A DNA stretch of 30,542 nucleotides. Origin: JACGMN01 sp964522635. Lineage in GTDB: Archaea > Halobacteriota > Syntropharchaeia > Alkanophagales > Methanospirareceae. The stretch spans positions 1 to 30,542 of the forward strand of contig CAZFWT010000012.1 of assembly GCA_964522635.1 (NCBI GenBank), read 5' to 3'. This document shows positions 1 to 8,599 of the stretch, piece after piece. The notes below the pieces were generated by a model, which was not told where the DNA came from, did not search any database, and worked only from the letters and a program-made list of their open reading frames with translations. The position numbers were made by a program, and so were the translations under genes. Positions within the stretch are counted from its first letter, which is position 1; the number at the start of each line of letters is the position of its first letter.

Positions 1-109
1 TGGATTAACGAGTACCTAAGAGATAAGTTCTATTTGTTTTGTCAAAGACTATAATTTAGGTGCAAAGTCGCCTTAACCACATTGGTGTATCGTGCGAACC
101 CCTGAGAAT

Positions 110-1420
110 TCAGGCAAAAACCTCTTTCACTGCCGCTTCGAACCGCTCCAGACCTGTATCCACTTCTTCCTCTGTGATGACCAGTGGCGGGCAGAACCGT
201 ATGACCGAGTCACCACAGGGCAGCAGTACGATACCTTCCTTGAATCCCTCAACCACGATCCTGTCCCTGGTCTCCGGGTCTTCGGAGCCATCAGGTTTGA
301 CAATCTCGACCCCGATCATCAGACCCAGACCGCGCACATCGCCGATTACGTTATACCGCGACTGCAGCTCTCGCAGCCGCATCATCATCTGAGCGCCTAG
401 GTGGTGCGCACGCGTTCCAAGATCTTCCTTCGCCATATAGTTCAACGCAGCAAGGGATGCAGCAGCTGCGAGCAGGTTGCCACCGAACGTGTTGGAATGG
501 GTGCCCGGCGGCCAGTCCATGATCGAACGACTGGACATGGTTGCCCCGAGCGGAAGGCCGCCGCCCAGCGCCTTTGCCATGCACACGATATCAGCCCGCA
601 CGCCGAAGTGCTCCATGGCCATGAACCTACCGGTGCGATAGCAGCCGGACTGCACCTCGTCCACCACCAGGAACACGTCGTGGTCGTCACAGATCCGTCT
701 GAGCTCCTGGTGGAATTCAGGTGGTGGCACGATATAGCCGCCCTCGCCCAGGATCGGCTCCACAACGATCGCTGCAGTGTCCTTCGGGCTCAGTTCTCGT
801 TTGAATATCACGCGCTCGATCTCGCGAGCACAGGCGATACCACAGTCCGGATATTCCAGGTGGAGTGGACACCGATAGCAATACCCGTACGGGGCATGGA
901 CGACCCTGAGCGTGGGGAAGTGCTCTTTGTGCTTGATCTTTGAGCAGGTCAGTGAGAGCGCCCCGAGCGTCCGGCCGTGGAATGCACCGTAGAAGCCCAC
1001 CAAGCTCTGCCTGCGGGATTTCCAGATTGCCAGTTTGATCGCGGCCTCAACCGACTCGGTGCCGCTGTTACTGAAGAAGACGCGGTCATAGCCGGTCATC
1101 TGCTGCAGTTTCTCAGCCAGTCGAACCGGCGGGTCAGCGAAGAAGGTCGAGAAATCAGCGTGGGCTATCTTTGCCAGCTGAGCCGTAACAGCCGCCGAGA
1201 CCTCAGGGTTCGAGTGCCCCACGTTCATCACCGCGGTGCCCGCGCCAAAATCGATGTACGTCTTCCCGTCCACATCGGTTATGGTCGCTCCCCGAGCGCG
1301 CTCGACTACCAGCGGATATGGGCGCGTTATACATGTGGATATGATACGACAGTCACGGTGAATGATCTCCTTCGCGCGGTTGCCGAGCGGGTCTATCATG
1401 TGGTTTCTCTCGCCCCTCAA
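110..1420 (-). CDS. gabT: Class-III PLP aminotransferase (GABA/omega-amino acid type)
   Basis: Fold-type I, class-III PLP-dependent transaminase of 436 residues, a normal family length. Visible family marks are the phosphate-binding SNSGTE (about 117-122), the cofactor-nitrogen Asp in VVDEVQSG (D254), and the Schiff-base Lys in MAKALGGG (K283). A four-Cys insert (C181, C184, C193, C197) is typical of archaeal GABA/acetylornithine-like transaminases and of the related Thermococcales racemases, and may bind a metal. The start ATG overlaps the stop of the upstream aldehyde dehydrogenase gene as ATGA, so translation is coupled; a second in-frame ATG at 1399 is possible. With its neighbour it would convert an omega-amino acid to the semialdehyde and then the acid. 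The exact substrate (GABA, ornithine, lysine or a racemase function) cannot be read from the sequence. Confidence 0.88.
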   Translation of the reverse strand: MRGERNHMIDPLGNRAKEIIHRDCRIISTCITRPYPLVVERARGATITDVDGKTYIDFGAGTAVMNVGHSNPEVSAAVTAQLAKIAHADFSTFFADPPVRLAEKLQQMTGYDRVFFSNSGTESVEAAIKLAIWKSRRQSLVGFYGAFHGRTLGALSLTCSKIKHKEHFPTLRVVHAPYGYCYRCPLHLEYPDCGIACAREIERVIFKRELSPKDTAAIVVEPILGEGGYIVPPPEFHQELRRICDDHDVFLVVDEVQSGCYRTGRFMAMEHFGVRADIVCMAKALGGGLPLGATMSSRSIMDWPPGTHSNTFGGNLLAAAASLAALNYMAKEDLGTRAHHLGAQMMMRLRELQSRYNVIGDVRGLGLMIGVEIVKPDGSEDPETRDRIVVEGFKEGIVLLPCGDSVIRFCPPLVITEEEVDTGLERFEAAVKEVFA

Positions 1421-2904
1421 TCGATCTGCGCCTTCTGGAGCTTACCGCTATAATCGATGTACACCGCTTTCACCTCGGTGAACTCTTTTATGGCGTCGGT
1501 GCCTGCTTCTCTGAACCCGTTACCCGTACCTTTCACGCCGCCAAACGAGAGATGAACCTCCGCTCCGATGGTGGAAGAGTTGATGTAGGTGATACCGGCT
1601 TCGATCTCGGTGATCGCCCTGAACGCACTGGCGATATCCCGGGTGTAGATGGAGGATGAGAGCCCATAGCGGGTAGCGTTCGCCACCTCGATGGCCTCGT
1701 CCAATCCCGATATGGTGATCAGGGAGACCACGGGCCCGAAGATCTCCTCCTGCGCGATCCGCATCTCGGAGTCCACATCGGTGAAGATGGTGGGCTGGAA
1801 GAAGTAGCCGGGCAGACCTGGGCTGGTCGCGTTACCCCCGGTCAGCAGCGTTGCACTTTCGTCCTGGCCTATCTGAATATAGTTTTCGATCTTCCGGAGC
1901 TGGCGCTCATTGATCACCGGGCCAACATCCGTTCTCGGATCAAGGCCGTTACCAAGCCGGAGCGCCAGTGTCCTTGCCAGGAGTCTCGTGGTGAACTCGT
2001 CCTTCACCGACTCGTGCACAATGACCCTGCTGGCTGCGGTACAGCGCTGTCCCGTGGTGCCGAAGGCGCCCCAGACCACGCCCTCCAGGGCGAGATCGAG
2101 ATCAGCATCGTCCATAATGATAATGGGGTTCTTACCGCCCAATTCCAGTGAGACCCGTTTCATGTCCTGAGCACATTCGCCCATGATCCATTTCCCGGTC
2201 GCCAGGCTGCCGGTGAAGGAGATGGCTCGAATATCAGGGTGATGGACGAGGGCCGCGCCCACTGTCTCGCCGGGTCCGAAGACCAGGTTGATAACCCCGG
2301 GAGGCAAGCCTGCTTCCATCAATATCTCTACCAGCTTGAGGGTCAGCAACGGTGTATCACTCGCAGGTTTCATGACGATGCCATTCCCGGCAACGAGGGC
2401 TGGCATCAGTTTCCAGGCCGGGATGGCCATGGGGAAGTTCCAGGGCGTGATCACACCAATAACGCCGATGGGCTGCAGCACGGTCATGCAGAACTTGTCC
2501 TTCAATTCCGAGGTGGTAGTCTCGCCCAGCATCCGCCGCCCTTCACCGGCCGCGTACAACGTGATGTCAATGGCTTCCTGGACGTCACCTCTGGTCTCGG
2601 AGAGCACCTTCCCCATCTCCTGCGTCATCAGAACCGCGAGCTCTTCTTTCCGCTCTTCCAGTAGCCGTGCGGCCCGAAAGAGCACCATTGCCCGTTTGGG
2701 TGCCGGTATCTCGCTCCAGAGCGTGAATGCCGCCCATGCAGCGTCCACCGCACGAGCCACATCGTCGCTGCCCGCAACCTGGAATGAGGCGAGCTTATCC
2801 TGTGTCGCAGGGTTGATGTCATCGAACGTTTCATCCGTGGACGAATCAGTCCACGCTCCACCGATAAACAAGTTATATTCGCGCATTACTGCTACATACT
2901 GCAT
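1417..2904 (-). CDS. NAD(P)+-dependent aldehyde (semialdehyde) dehydrogenase
   Basis: Aldehyde dehydrogenase superfamily enzyme that oxidises an aldehyde to the acid through a thioacyl intermediate. Seen: PWNF with N155, general base E254 in SLELGGKNP, catalytic C288 in TGQRCTAASR, and the EEIFGPV motif. The C-terminal FGGVKGTGNGFREAG resembles alpha-ketoglutaric-semialdehyde or aminoadipic-semialdehyde dehydrogenases more than classical GabD. First gene of a two-gene operon with the aminotransferase. A TATA box (2911-2918) lies only about 8 bp from the ATG at 2904 but 28 bp from the in-frame ATG at 2886 (MREYNLFIGG), so a leaderless start at 2886 giving 489 residues is more likely. Substrate assignment is inferred from the operon partner. 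Confidence 0.9.
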   Translation of the reverse strand: MQYVAVMREYNLFIGGAWTDSSTDETFDDINPATQDKLASFQVAGSDDVARAVDAAWAAFTLWSEIPAPKRAMVLFRAARLLEERKEELAVLMTQEMGKVLSETRGDVQEAIDITLYAAGEGRRMLGETTTSELKDKFCMTVLQPIGVIGVITPWNFPMAIPAWKLMPALVAGNGIVMKPASDTPLLTLKLVEILMEAGLPPGVINLVFGPGETVGAALVHHPDIRAISFTGSLATGKWIMGECAQDMKRVSLELGGKNPIIIMDDADLDLALEGVVWGAFGTTGQRCTAASRVIVHESVKDEFTTRLLARTLALRLGNGLDPRTDVGPVINERQLRKIENYIQIGQDESATLLTGGNATSPGLPGYFFQPTIFTDVDSEMRIAQEEIFGPVVSLITISGLDEAIEVANATRYGLSSSIYTRDIASAFRAITEIEAGITYINSSTIGAEVHLSFGGVKGTGNGFREAGTDAIKEFTEVKAVYIDYSGKLQKAQID

Positions 2905-2910
2905 AAGGTC

Positions 2911-2918
2911 ATATAAGT
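2911..2918 (-). promoter_or_regulatory. TATA box of the dehydrogenase-aminotransferase operon
   Basis: CTTATATG on the minus strand, centred about 28 bp before the ATG at 2886. This spacing fits a leaderless archaeal transcript and argues for the shorter start. Confidence 0.5.
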
Positions 2919-3147
2919 GCTTTGGTAACCGTTCACCTCGTTTCGTTAGAGGTGTTCAGTCCGGCTTCTAACCGCTAGTTGGCTCTTCGGGCTATGGAAA
3001 GAGTAGAGTCAACGAAAAGACTACATAGCCACCACATCGAGTTCAAAATCGGGCCCAGCACATAACAAGAACTTCAATCTCCACCGTCTCGCTATCTCCC
3101 TTCATCGCGCAGCCCTCAGTATCCGCGCTTGAGCAGCCCGTTTGCCC
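2919..3147. other. Divergent intergenic region
   Basis: About 230 bp between the divergent dehydrogenase operon and the membrane-protein gene. It holds an imperfect hairpin GTTAGA/TCTAAC (2945-2972) and no supportable gene. Confidence 0.4.
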
Positions 3148-3160
3148 GCGAAAATTTTAA
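3148..3160 (+). promoter_or_regulatory. BRE/TATA-like promoter of the membrane protein gene
   Basis: GCGAAAATTTTAA, centred about 30 bp before the ATG at 3186. Purine-rich BRE-like bases precede the AT tract. Confidence 0.4.
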
Positions 3161-3185
3161 CTTCTGAAAGAGAAAATTGCTATAC

Positions 3186-4187
3186 ATGCGGTTCGGGAGG
3201 TTCTCGCTCTGGTGTTGTGTCGCTTTGCTCTGCATTATTCTGCTGATGGTAGCGCAGGCGCATGTACCTATCACAGCGGGCGATAACGATGCGATCGAAA
3301 CCCCCACGCACATTCATGACCCGCTCAAATCCTGGGCGGTCTACGCTGAGCTCCGTAACGGCGGTATTTCCAACTATTTCGAGTTCGAGATGGAGCAGGG
3401 CCAGCGGCTGCGGCTTTCACTCTTCACACCACGTGAGAGCGCCTTCACACCCGGGCTGGTGATCATGGGGCCTGGTATCGAACCGGAAGGTACTGTACCC
3501 GAGTTTGTTACCGTGCCTGTGGGGTTGGATGCGCGAGTGATAGAAGGGCAGCGCCCCGACCGGGGGAGTTACGAACCCTTCACACCCTCAGTGCTCTACG
3601 AACTCGCCGATGTCGATACCACGGTAACCGCAGCGGGCACGTACTACGTCGCCGTCTATGAGCCGACAAACGGTGGTCGATACGGGCTTGCGGTCGGTTA
3701 CCGTGAGGAATTCTCGCTAATGGAATGGATACGCGTGCCTCTGGACGTGATCGGTGTGCACCGCTGGGAAGGGCAGTCCCTGGCCGTTATTCTGGCACCC
3801 TTGCTTGCTGTCGTTATTATTGGATTCGCACTCCTCTTCTGGCAGCGACGCACAGTGAACCCGCCTGGCTGGCTCGGGAGCCTTGCAGCATTTCTTTATA
3901 TCGGAAGCGGTGGCATTACGCTTACGCAGATGGGCATCGCCTTGAGCCTGGCCCCCATAACCGCTGCGGTCGTCGTTACCCTTATCTTCGCCCTGATCCC
4001 TATCATCGTCGGCATGCTGCTCCTGCGGCTTGCCCTGCGCGTACATGCTCCCGTAGCGGCAAAAGAGAGGGTCGCTATAGCTATCCTTGGCATCATCGGC
4101 TTCTTCATCTGGGCAGGACTCGTGGTCGGCCCGATCATGGCGCTCCTTACGAGTATCTTACCCGGTGTGAACGCGGAAAATCAGTAG
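3186..4187 (+). CDS. Exported multi-pass membrane protein with an extracytoplasmic beta domain
   Basis: Not assigned to a named family. The ATG at 3186 (333 residues) is preferred to the in-frame TTG at 3177 because of the promoter spacing. An N-terminal hydrophobic stretch (about 5-23) is a signal peptide or anchor. About 150 residues of polar, beta-rich sequence follow, with a TYYVAVYEP segment reminiscent of PPC-type (pre-peptidase C-terminal) domains. The C-terminal 130 residues contain about four hydrophobic helices separated by short basic loops. The predicted layout is an outward-facing sensing or binding domain on a four-helix membrane base. It stands alone, with divergent and unrelated neighbours. 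Confidence 0.75.
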   Translation: MRFGRFSLWCCVALLCIILLMVAQAHVPITAGDNDAIETPTHIHDPLKSWAVYAELRNGGISNYFEFEMEQGQRLRLSLFTPRESAFTPGLVIMGPGIEPEGTVPEFVTVPVGLDARVIEGQRPDRGSYEPFTPSVLYELADVDTTVTAAGTYYVAVYEPTNGGRYGLAVGYREEFSLMEWIRVPLDVIGVHRWEGQSLAVILAPLLAVVIIGFALLFWQRRTVNPPGWLGSLAAFLYIGSGGITLTQMGIALSLAPITAAVVVTLIFALIPIIVGMLLLRLALRVHAPVAAKERVAIAILGIIGFFIWAGLVVGPIMALLTSILPGVNAENQ

Positions 4188-4334
4188 TCAGGTCAATTCG
4201 AACCCGAAGTAATACCAGGAAACGGCCAGGTCGCTCAAATTCCTTTTCGTGCCCAGCTCTGTTACCAAGCCTGGTACGGAGTCGCCGCGCTCCGGTCCGA
4301 TGAGTGAATAAAGAGATAGGTACCTTTTACATAC
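4188..4334. other. Intergenic region
   Basis: About 150 bp with no recognisable gene. The tract GAATAAAGAGATAGG (4305-4320) could be a weak promoter for the following small ORF. Confidence 0.3.
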
Positions 4335-4349
4335 AGGAGGCACATAAGA

Positions 4350-4478
4350 ATGTGTGGTCGTCAGGGTTCACGGTGTGTTTGCTTACGGTACCCGTCACGC
4401 CGGTCCTGTGGCTCACGAGGAACTAACCGATGGCGCTTCTTGAGTGGAGATCCAAGGAGGGTGTCTGAAAAGAGATGA
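4350..4478 (+). CDS. Tiny Cys/Arg-rich protein (42 aa)
   Basis: Short reading frame encoding 42 residues with Cys at 2, 9, 11 and 20 and about ten Arg. Two things support it: a strong Shine-Dalgarno AGGAGG (4335-4340) nine bases before the ATG, and a stop codon that overlaps the next start as ATGA (4475-4478), which is usual for coupled archaeal genes. The composition could suit a nucleic-acid-binding or metal-binding micro-protein, but no family is recognised. The alternative is that only its translation matters, as a leader peptide for the downstream gene. Confidence 0.45.
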   Translation: MCGRQGSRCVCLRYPSRRSCGSRGTNRWRFLSGDPRRVSEKR

Positions 4479-5224
4479 CCTTAATGGTGCGTGATGCAGA
4501 GGATATCTCAGAAGAATTTGAGTCCGTAAAGGAGCTGACCAAGCAGCTTCGGCAGTCCATCCCTGATTCGTTGTTCGGACCGACCGATGAGCTGGGTATC
4601 GCGGTTGAGGCCTACAAGATTGCGAAGATGCATTTCGGTCGTATCGCCGCTGAGCAGAAGCTCAAGGTGTACCTGCGAGACATCGAGACGAAGGGCAGGG
4701 ATTATTCTGCAGTGTACAAGCAGAAAGCGCTGTTACGCGATATAGAAGCCGAGTGTGACAAGGGCATCGAGGCGTTGCGAAGCCTGCCTGCCGCACGATC
4801 AGAAGCGGAGCTGGAGCAGCTTGCAACCATCAAGAACCAGCTGGTTGACCTATCGGGCGCACTCTCCGATATTAACGGTGAACTCCACCTTACGGAGGCG
4901 CTCAACGAGTATGAGCGGGGCTCGTATCTCGCATCGGCATTACTTTCCAGTCGCGTGCTCCTCTACGCGGTAGATCACTTCTGCGCAGACTCCGAGGCTG
5001 ATCCCGAGCAGTCGACGGACGTGGAGAAGCTGAGCTATGAAAACCTGACGAATGTGTGCGAATCTTTAAGGAGCGCAGGGGCAAAGGCGAAAGTATTCTT
5101 CTCCACCGATCTTACGATCTTCCCCTCGTCATCTGACGCGCTCTCGTTGCTCAGCGACGCGATCGAACTGCTCAGCTTGCTCAGCAATCCTAGCGAGCCT
5201 GGTAAAGAGTCACAAGACGAATAA
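4475..5224 (+). CDS. Helical protein of unknown function
   Basis: A 249-residue, soluble, acidic and almost entirely alpha-helical protein. Residues about 60-130 look like a long helical hairpin rich in Glu, Lys and Leu. The segment LNEYERGSYLASALLSSRVLLYAVDHF (about 144-170) resembles helices of HEPN/DUF4145-type proteins, but the RxxxxH signature of HEPN RNases is not seen. There is no signal peptide or membrane segment. Its start overlaps the stop of the 42-residue ORF, so the two are probably co-translated. The C-terminus is Ser/Glu-rich and likely disordered. No function is assigned. Confidence 0.7.
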   Translation: MTLMVRDAEDISEEFESVKELTKQLRQSIPDSLFGPTDELGIAVEAYKIAKMHFGRIAAEQKLKVYLRDIETKGRDYSAVYKQKALLRDIEAECDKGIEALRSLPAARSEAELEQLATIKNQLVDLSGALSDINGELHLTEALNEYERGSYLASALLSSRVLLYAVDHFCADSEADPEQSTDVEKLSYENLTNVCESLRSAGAKAKVFFSTDLTIFPSSSDALSLLSDAIELLSLLSNPSEPGKESQDE

Positions 5225-5301
5225 ACAGCCGCGAACGCGCTCTCGCGACTTATTTGCAGTCCTCAGTCAGTTACCTGCCTGTAACGAGCCAACGCCGCGA
5301 C

Positions 5302-5724
5302 TCACTCACCGAGCTGCGCGAGTCGCATTCTGAATTCTTTCCGGTGCCGTTTCTCTTCATCCAAAATATGTTTCAAGACACCGACCACTTCCGCATCGTC
5401 GATGAGCTCAATATGCTGCTTGTAGCGCTCAATCGCTTCGGTCTCCAGCTCGATCTGCCGCTCCAATTGGCTTCTCAGATCGTCACCGCCGAACTCGAGC
5501 TCGCGATGCTCCATACTCGGCTTCCCGCCTCGTTTCACGATCAGATCCGCCAGCCACCACATGTGCCGCATCTCATCGACCGAGATGTCCTCGGTTACCC
5601 TGCTGGGATCGCAATGTTTGATGACGAACGAGTTCCGGACATAAATCATCGTATTCTCTATCTCACGCGCAAAATCCTCATTCAAGAGCTTGATGATCTC
5701 CGCAACGTCCGTGATTTTTTCCAT
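5302..5724 (-). CDS. Ferritin-like diiron protein (bacterioferritin/rubrerythrin fold)
   Basis: Four-helix-bundle protein of 140 residues starting at MEKITDV. Metal-ligand patterns are in place: E in NEDFAREIE (helix 1), DEMRH (ExxH, helix 2), E in ELETEAIERY (helix 3) and DEEKRH (ExxH, helix 4). Such proteins oxidise and store iron or reduce peroxide; there is no rubredoxin domain here. The ATG at 5724 is chosen over the upstream GTG (5748) because a TATA-like CTATTAA (5749-5755) sits 28 bp before it, inside the longer frame. Surrounding DNA-repair genes suggest a general oxidative-stress setting, which is inference. Confidence 0.82.
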   Translation of the reverse strand: MEKITDVAEIIKLLNEDFAREIENTMIYVRNSFVIKHCDPSRVTEDISVDEMRHMWWLADLIVKRGGKPSMEHRELEFGGDDLRSQLERQIELETEAIERYKQHIELIDDAEVVGVLKHILDEEKRHRKEFRMRLAQLGE

Positions 5725-5748
5725 GCTTCTGATAGCCCGTTCCCACAC

Positions 5749-5755
5749 TTAATAG
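5749..5755 (-). promoter_or_regulatory. TATA box of the ferritin-like gene
   Basis: CTATTAA on the minus strand, 28 bp upstream of the ATG at 5724, consistent with a leaderless transcript. Confidence 0.4.
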
Positions 5756-6037
5756 TTGCGGCGCCGGCGGCAGCAGCGAAGCTGCACCCACATCGGTTTT
5801 ATACCCGTGAGTAATGCGCAGTTGAAACGCGATAGAGAGGGACTGCAGAACTCAAAAAACGCCACGGTCCGCCACCGCTCTCTGAAGCCAGTTGGGAAGA
5901 CAAAAAAGTCACGGCTCGTGCAAGGAGCTTGACCTTTAGGTATCTTTCTCCCTGACTCCCTCCTTCTGCTGCGCGGATAGCAGTCTCACTCAGGTAATGC
6001 GAACTTGCCCTATAAAAACATCTTTAACGTCATACTA

Positions 6038-6046
6038 CTTTTATAG
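6038..6046 (+). promoter_or_regulatory. TATA box of the first ArsR-like regulator
   Basis: CTTTTATAG centred 25 bp before the ATG at 6067, predicting a leaderless mRNA. The remaining 5815-6037 intergenic DNA shows nothing else supportable. Confidence 0.55.
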
Positions 6047-6066
6047 ACCGCCCCTTACTGTAAGCT

Positions 6067-6363
6067 ATGAAGCAACTTGAAGAACATTTGATAATGGAAG
6101 CGCATGTGCTTGTGCATCCGATACGGTTCAGGATTGTGGAGCTCCTCAGGGAGAACCCGATGCATATCAACAGTATCAGTAAAGCGTTGGGCGAAGAGCG
6201 GCGACTCGTCTCGTATCATCTCCAGATTCTGGAGACCTACGGATATTTGAGCAGTAAATATGAGATCTCGGAGCAGGAGAAGTCAAAAGGGAAGGCTATA
6301 CGGAAATTCTGGATCACTGATAAAGTGGACGAAGTGCTCGCCGAGCTCAGAGAGAAGCTGTAA
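6067..6363 (+). CDS. ArsR-like winged-helix transcription regulator
   Basis: A 98-residue DNA-binding protein. The winged-helix core runs from about residue 12 to 70: HPIRFRIVELL (helix 1), MHINSISKALG (helix 2), ERRLVSYHLQILETYGY (recognition helix into the wing). A polar wing (SSKYEISEQEKSKGKA) and an amphipathic C-terminal helix for dimerisation follow. No Cys-based metal site is present, so the signal it senses is unknown. A close paralogue lies at 8135-8425 on the opposite strand, and the two are clearly alike at DNA level too. Between them lie two decayed genes that they may once have controlled. Confidence 0.85.
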   Translation: MKQLEEHLIMEAHVLVHPIRFRIVELLRENPMHINSISKALGEERRLVSYHLQILETYGYLSSKYEISEQEKSKGKAIRKFWITDKVDEVLAELREKL

Positions 6364-6631
6364 CCACCGGGGTCCCACCCAGCCCCCCTTCTCACATTCC
6401 GGACTGCTTCTATGCTCCACTGCGACTATCACGGTGCGAGCCTGTTTTAAAGAACAAGCAGTTCTTCTCCCCCTTATGCTGCCTGCGTGGCTTCAATTTC
6501 CGTTTCCACCGCGTGCCGCTTGATCCCAAATTACGCTGCGCCATCCTCAGGAGGCACAAGCTATATTAACGGTGAGAACCTGTATTCTGCCATTGTTCGG
6601 TCTTTTAGGTCAAATCGCCGTGCACTGAACG
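6364..6631. other. Intergenic region before the transporter relic
   Basis: About 270 bp without a credible gene. A purine-rich ribosome-binding sequence (GGGGAGGA, 6633-6640) precedes the transporter remnant. Confidence 0.35.
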
Positions 6632-6645
6632 CGGGGAGGATTAAG

Positions 6646-7492
6646 ATGCCACGGGAGCACTGGGGACCACGACTCGGATTTTTACTGGCTGCAATTGGAT
6701 CCGCGCTGGGACTGGGGGGAATGTCTGGCGGTTCCCGTACCTCACGGGCCAGAACGGAGGCGGTGCCTTTCTCATTCCGTATATGATTTCACTCCTGCTC
6801 TTTGGATTTCCGCTGGCAATCTCGAGTTCGCCGTCGGCTTCGGGATCCTGCTGACCTACGGGAGCTATCTCGAGGAGCATGTCAGTTTGATCAGTAACGC
6901 GGGTATCATCGCACTAAGCGATCTCCTTGTCGCGTTCTCCAGTGGTCTCATGATTTTCCCGATCGTCTTTTCCTTCGGCTTTGAGCCCGCGGCGGGGGTG
7001 AGCCTGGCGTTTATCACGCTCCCCCGCATCTTTGCTCAGGGCTCTTACGGCGCGGTACTGGCTGCCATCTTCTTTCTGCTGCTCTTCTTCGCCGCCTTGA
7101 CCTCAGCCATTTCACTCCTCGAGGTCGGGGTGACGGCGCTGGTGGACGAGACCGCGCTGAGCAGATTCAGAGCGACCGCGCTCTTATCCGGAATTGTGCT
7201 GGTGCTCGGATTCCCCGCTGCCCTGAGTTACTCGGGGTTGAATCTTCAGCTCTTTAACGTGCCCGTCCTTGATCTAGTAGACCAGCTCTTCGGCACACTG
7301 GGCATCAGCCTCTCTGCTCTGCTTATCGCAATCGCCGTTACCTGGTTCTTCAAGAAACGGGTAATTGAGACCGAGATGAACCTGAACGCTCGCTGGGCGA
7401 TTGGTGGCCTCCTCTTCCCGCTGATCAAATACGTTATCCCCCTCATCCTGCTCCTGGTCTTCATTGCGGAAATAGCCGCTTATGTATCCTAG
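6646..7492 (+). pseudogene. Decayed neurotransmitter:sodium symporter (SNF/NSS family)
   Basis: Remnant of a Na+-coupled amino-acid-type transporter, split over three frames. Frame 1 (from ATG 6646) reads REHWGPRLGFLLAAIGSA, the typical TM1 start. A run of six G (6714-6719) shifts the frame, after which WRFPYLTGQNGGGAFLIP (TM1-TM2) continues in a second frame. Near 6818-6828 the reading jumps to a third frame at VGFGILLTYGSYL (around TM5-TM6) and runs to a normal C-terminus. Compared with the family, roughly 130-170 residues between TM2 and TM5/6 are missing. One frameshift in a G run could be a sequencing error; the internal deletion could not. Confidence 0.85.
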
Positions 7493-7508
7493 CGCTTCTG
7501 ATTGAGCC

Positions 7509-8026
7509 ATGAAGAGCCCGACGGTAACGATAACAAGGCAGATCACCGCCAGATAACTACTGCTACTACAATCTCGCGTACGATTCGCTTGACGGGCTTC
7601 CCGAGTGGGCGCGGGAAACGTTGCAGGAGCATGCGGAAGATCCACGGGAGTACCTCTATACGCGCGGAGCTGGAGAATGCGGAGACGCATGATCGCTACT
7701 GGAATGCGGCGCAGATGGAGATGGTGCTCCGCGGGAAGATGCACGGCTACCTGCGGATGTACTGGGGGAAGAAGATCCTCGAGTGGAGCAGCACGCCTGA
7801 GGCGGCGTTTACCACTGCGCTGTTCCTTAACGACAAATACGAGCTGGACGGACGAGATCCTAATGGCGTCACCGGTGTCGCATGGTGCTTCGGAACCCAT
7901 GATCGCCCGTGGCGGGAACGTGCGATCTTCGGGAAGGTGCGGTACATGAACGCCGCGGGCCTGAAACGGAAATCTGACATGGATGCGTACGTGAAGAAGG
8001 TGGAGACACTGCGCGACACTGCCTGA
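7509..8026 (+). pseudogene. 3' remnant of a class II CPD photolyase gene
   Basis: Class II photolyases repair cyclobutane pyrimidine dimers with light and FAD. Only the C-terminal third or so is left, in at least two frames. From 7552 one frame reads DNYCYYNLAYDSLDGLPEW and on to DPREYLYTR. Near 7660-7668 the reading moves to the frame ending at 8026, with AETHDRYWNAAQ, GKMHGYLRMYWGKKILEW, the hallmark YELDGRDPNG, and IFGKVRYM. A possible short piece in a third frame lies at 7509-7553. The N-terminal Rossmann part is absent. It lies directly after the transporter relic, so this whole interval is decaying. Confidence 0.85.
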
Positions 8027-8134
8027 CCGGCAGGTACGACAGGGCGGAGAACCCGAGCATTTCTCTCATTGGCACAAGCCTGAAGGCGTGTCAGGAACGA
8101 GCAAAAAGCTACGGAAAGATGGCCAATACGAACA

Positions 8135-8425
8135 TCACATCCGTTTTATCTCCCCGATCACGTCCTTTACCTTATCAGTCGTCCAGTAGACCCGTAGAGC
8201 TTTTCCTTTTGATTTCGGGTGCTCGGAGATCTCATGCTTGCTGTCCACGAAGCCGTATTCCTCGAGCGTATCGAGGTGGTAAGAGATAAGTCGCCGCTCT
8301 TCGCCCAGCGTCTTGCTGATCTCGCTGACATGCATCGGCCTCTTTGTAAGCAACTCCACGATCCTGAACCGTATCGGATGCACCAGCACATGTGCTTCCT
8401 TTACTAACGTATCATCCATTTTCAT
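8135..8425 (-). CDS. ArsR-like winged-helix transcription regulator (paralogue)
   Basis: A 96-residue winged-helix regulator closely similar to the one at 6067-6363. It shares EAHVLVHPIRFRIVELL, the helix-turn-helix with LGEERRLISYHL, the wing SKHEISEHPKSKGKA and the C-terminal TTDKVKDV helix. The ATG at 8425 is chosen because a strong TATA box (8448-8460) sits 29 bp upstream; the upstream TTG at 8434 and the ATG at 8419 are alternatives. It faces the opposite way to its paralogue, so the pair forms an inverted duplication of about 290 bp around the two pseudogenes. Confidence 0.83.
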   Translation of the reverse strand: MKMDDTLVKEAHVLVHPIRFRIVELLTKRPMHVSEISKTLGEERRLISYHLDTLEEYGFVDSKHEISEHPKSKGKALRVYWTTDKVKDVIGEIKRM

Positions 8426-8447
8426 TATGTCCAATAGGTAGAATCTC

Positions 8448-8460
8448 CGTATATATATTC
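8448..8460 (-). promoter_or_regulatory. TATA box of the second ArsR-like regulator
   Basis: GAATATATATACG on the minus strand, centred about 29 bp from the ATG at 8425. Confidence 0.55.
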
Positions 8461-8599
8461 CTTTCTTATGTTAAGAACGTTGATATGTGATATACCTGAA
8501 GAGGAATGATAACCACTTTGTAGTGCACCGCAATTGGCCACTGCTCTCCGCGCGGCTTGGCTCTTAGTGCCCGGCAGACTACGGTATAGTACGTGTAAT

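Noticed and set aside
5254..5814. Long plus-strand frame over the ferritin-like gene
   Set aside because: Antisense shadow; the minus-strand frame has the diiron motifs and a promoter at correct spacing.
6714..6719. Programmed frameshift in the transporter at the G6 run
   Set aside because: A second frame change with a large internal deletion follows, so the gene is dead whatever happens at the G run.
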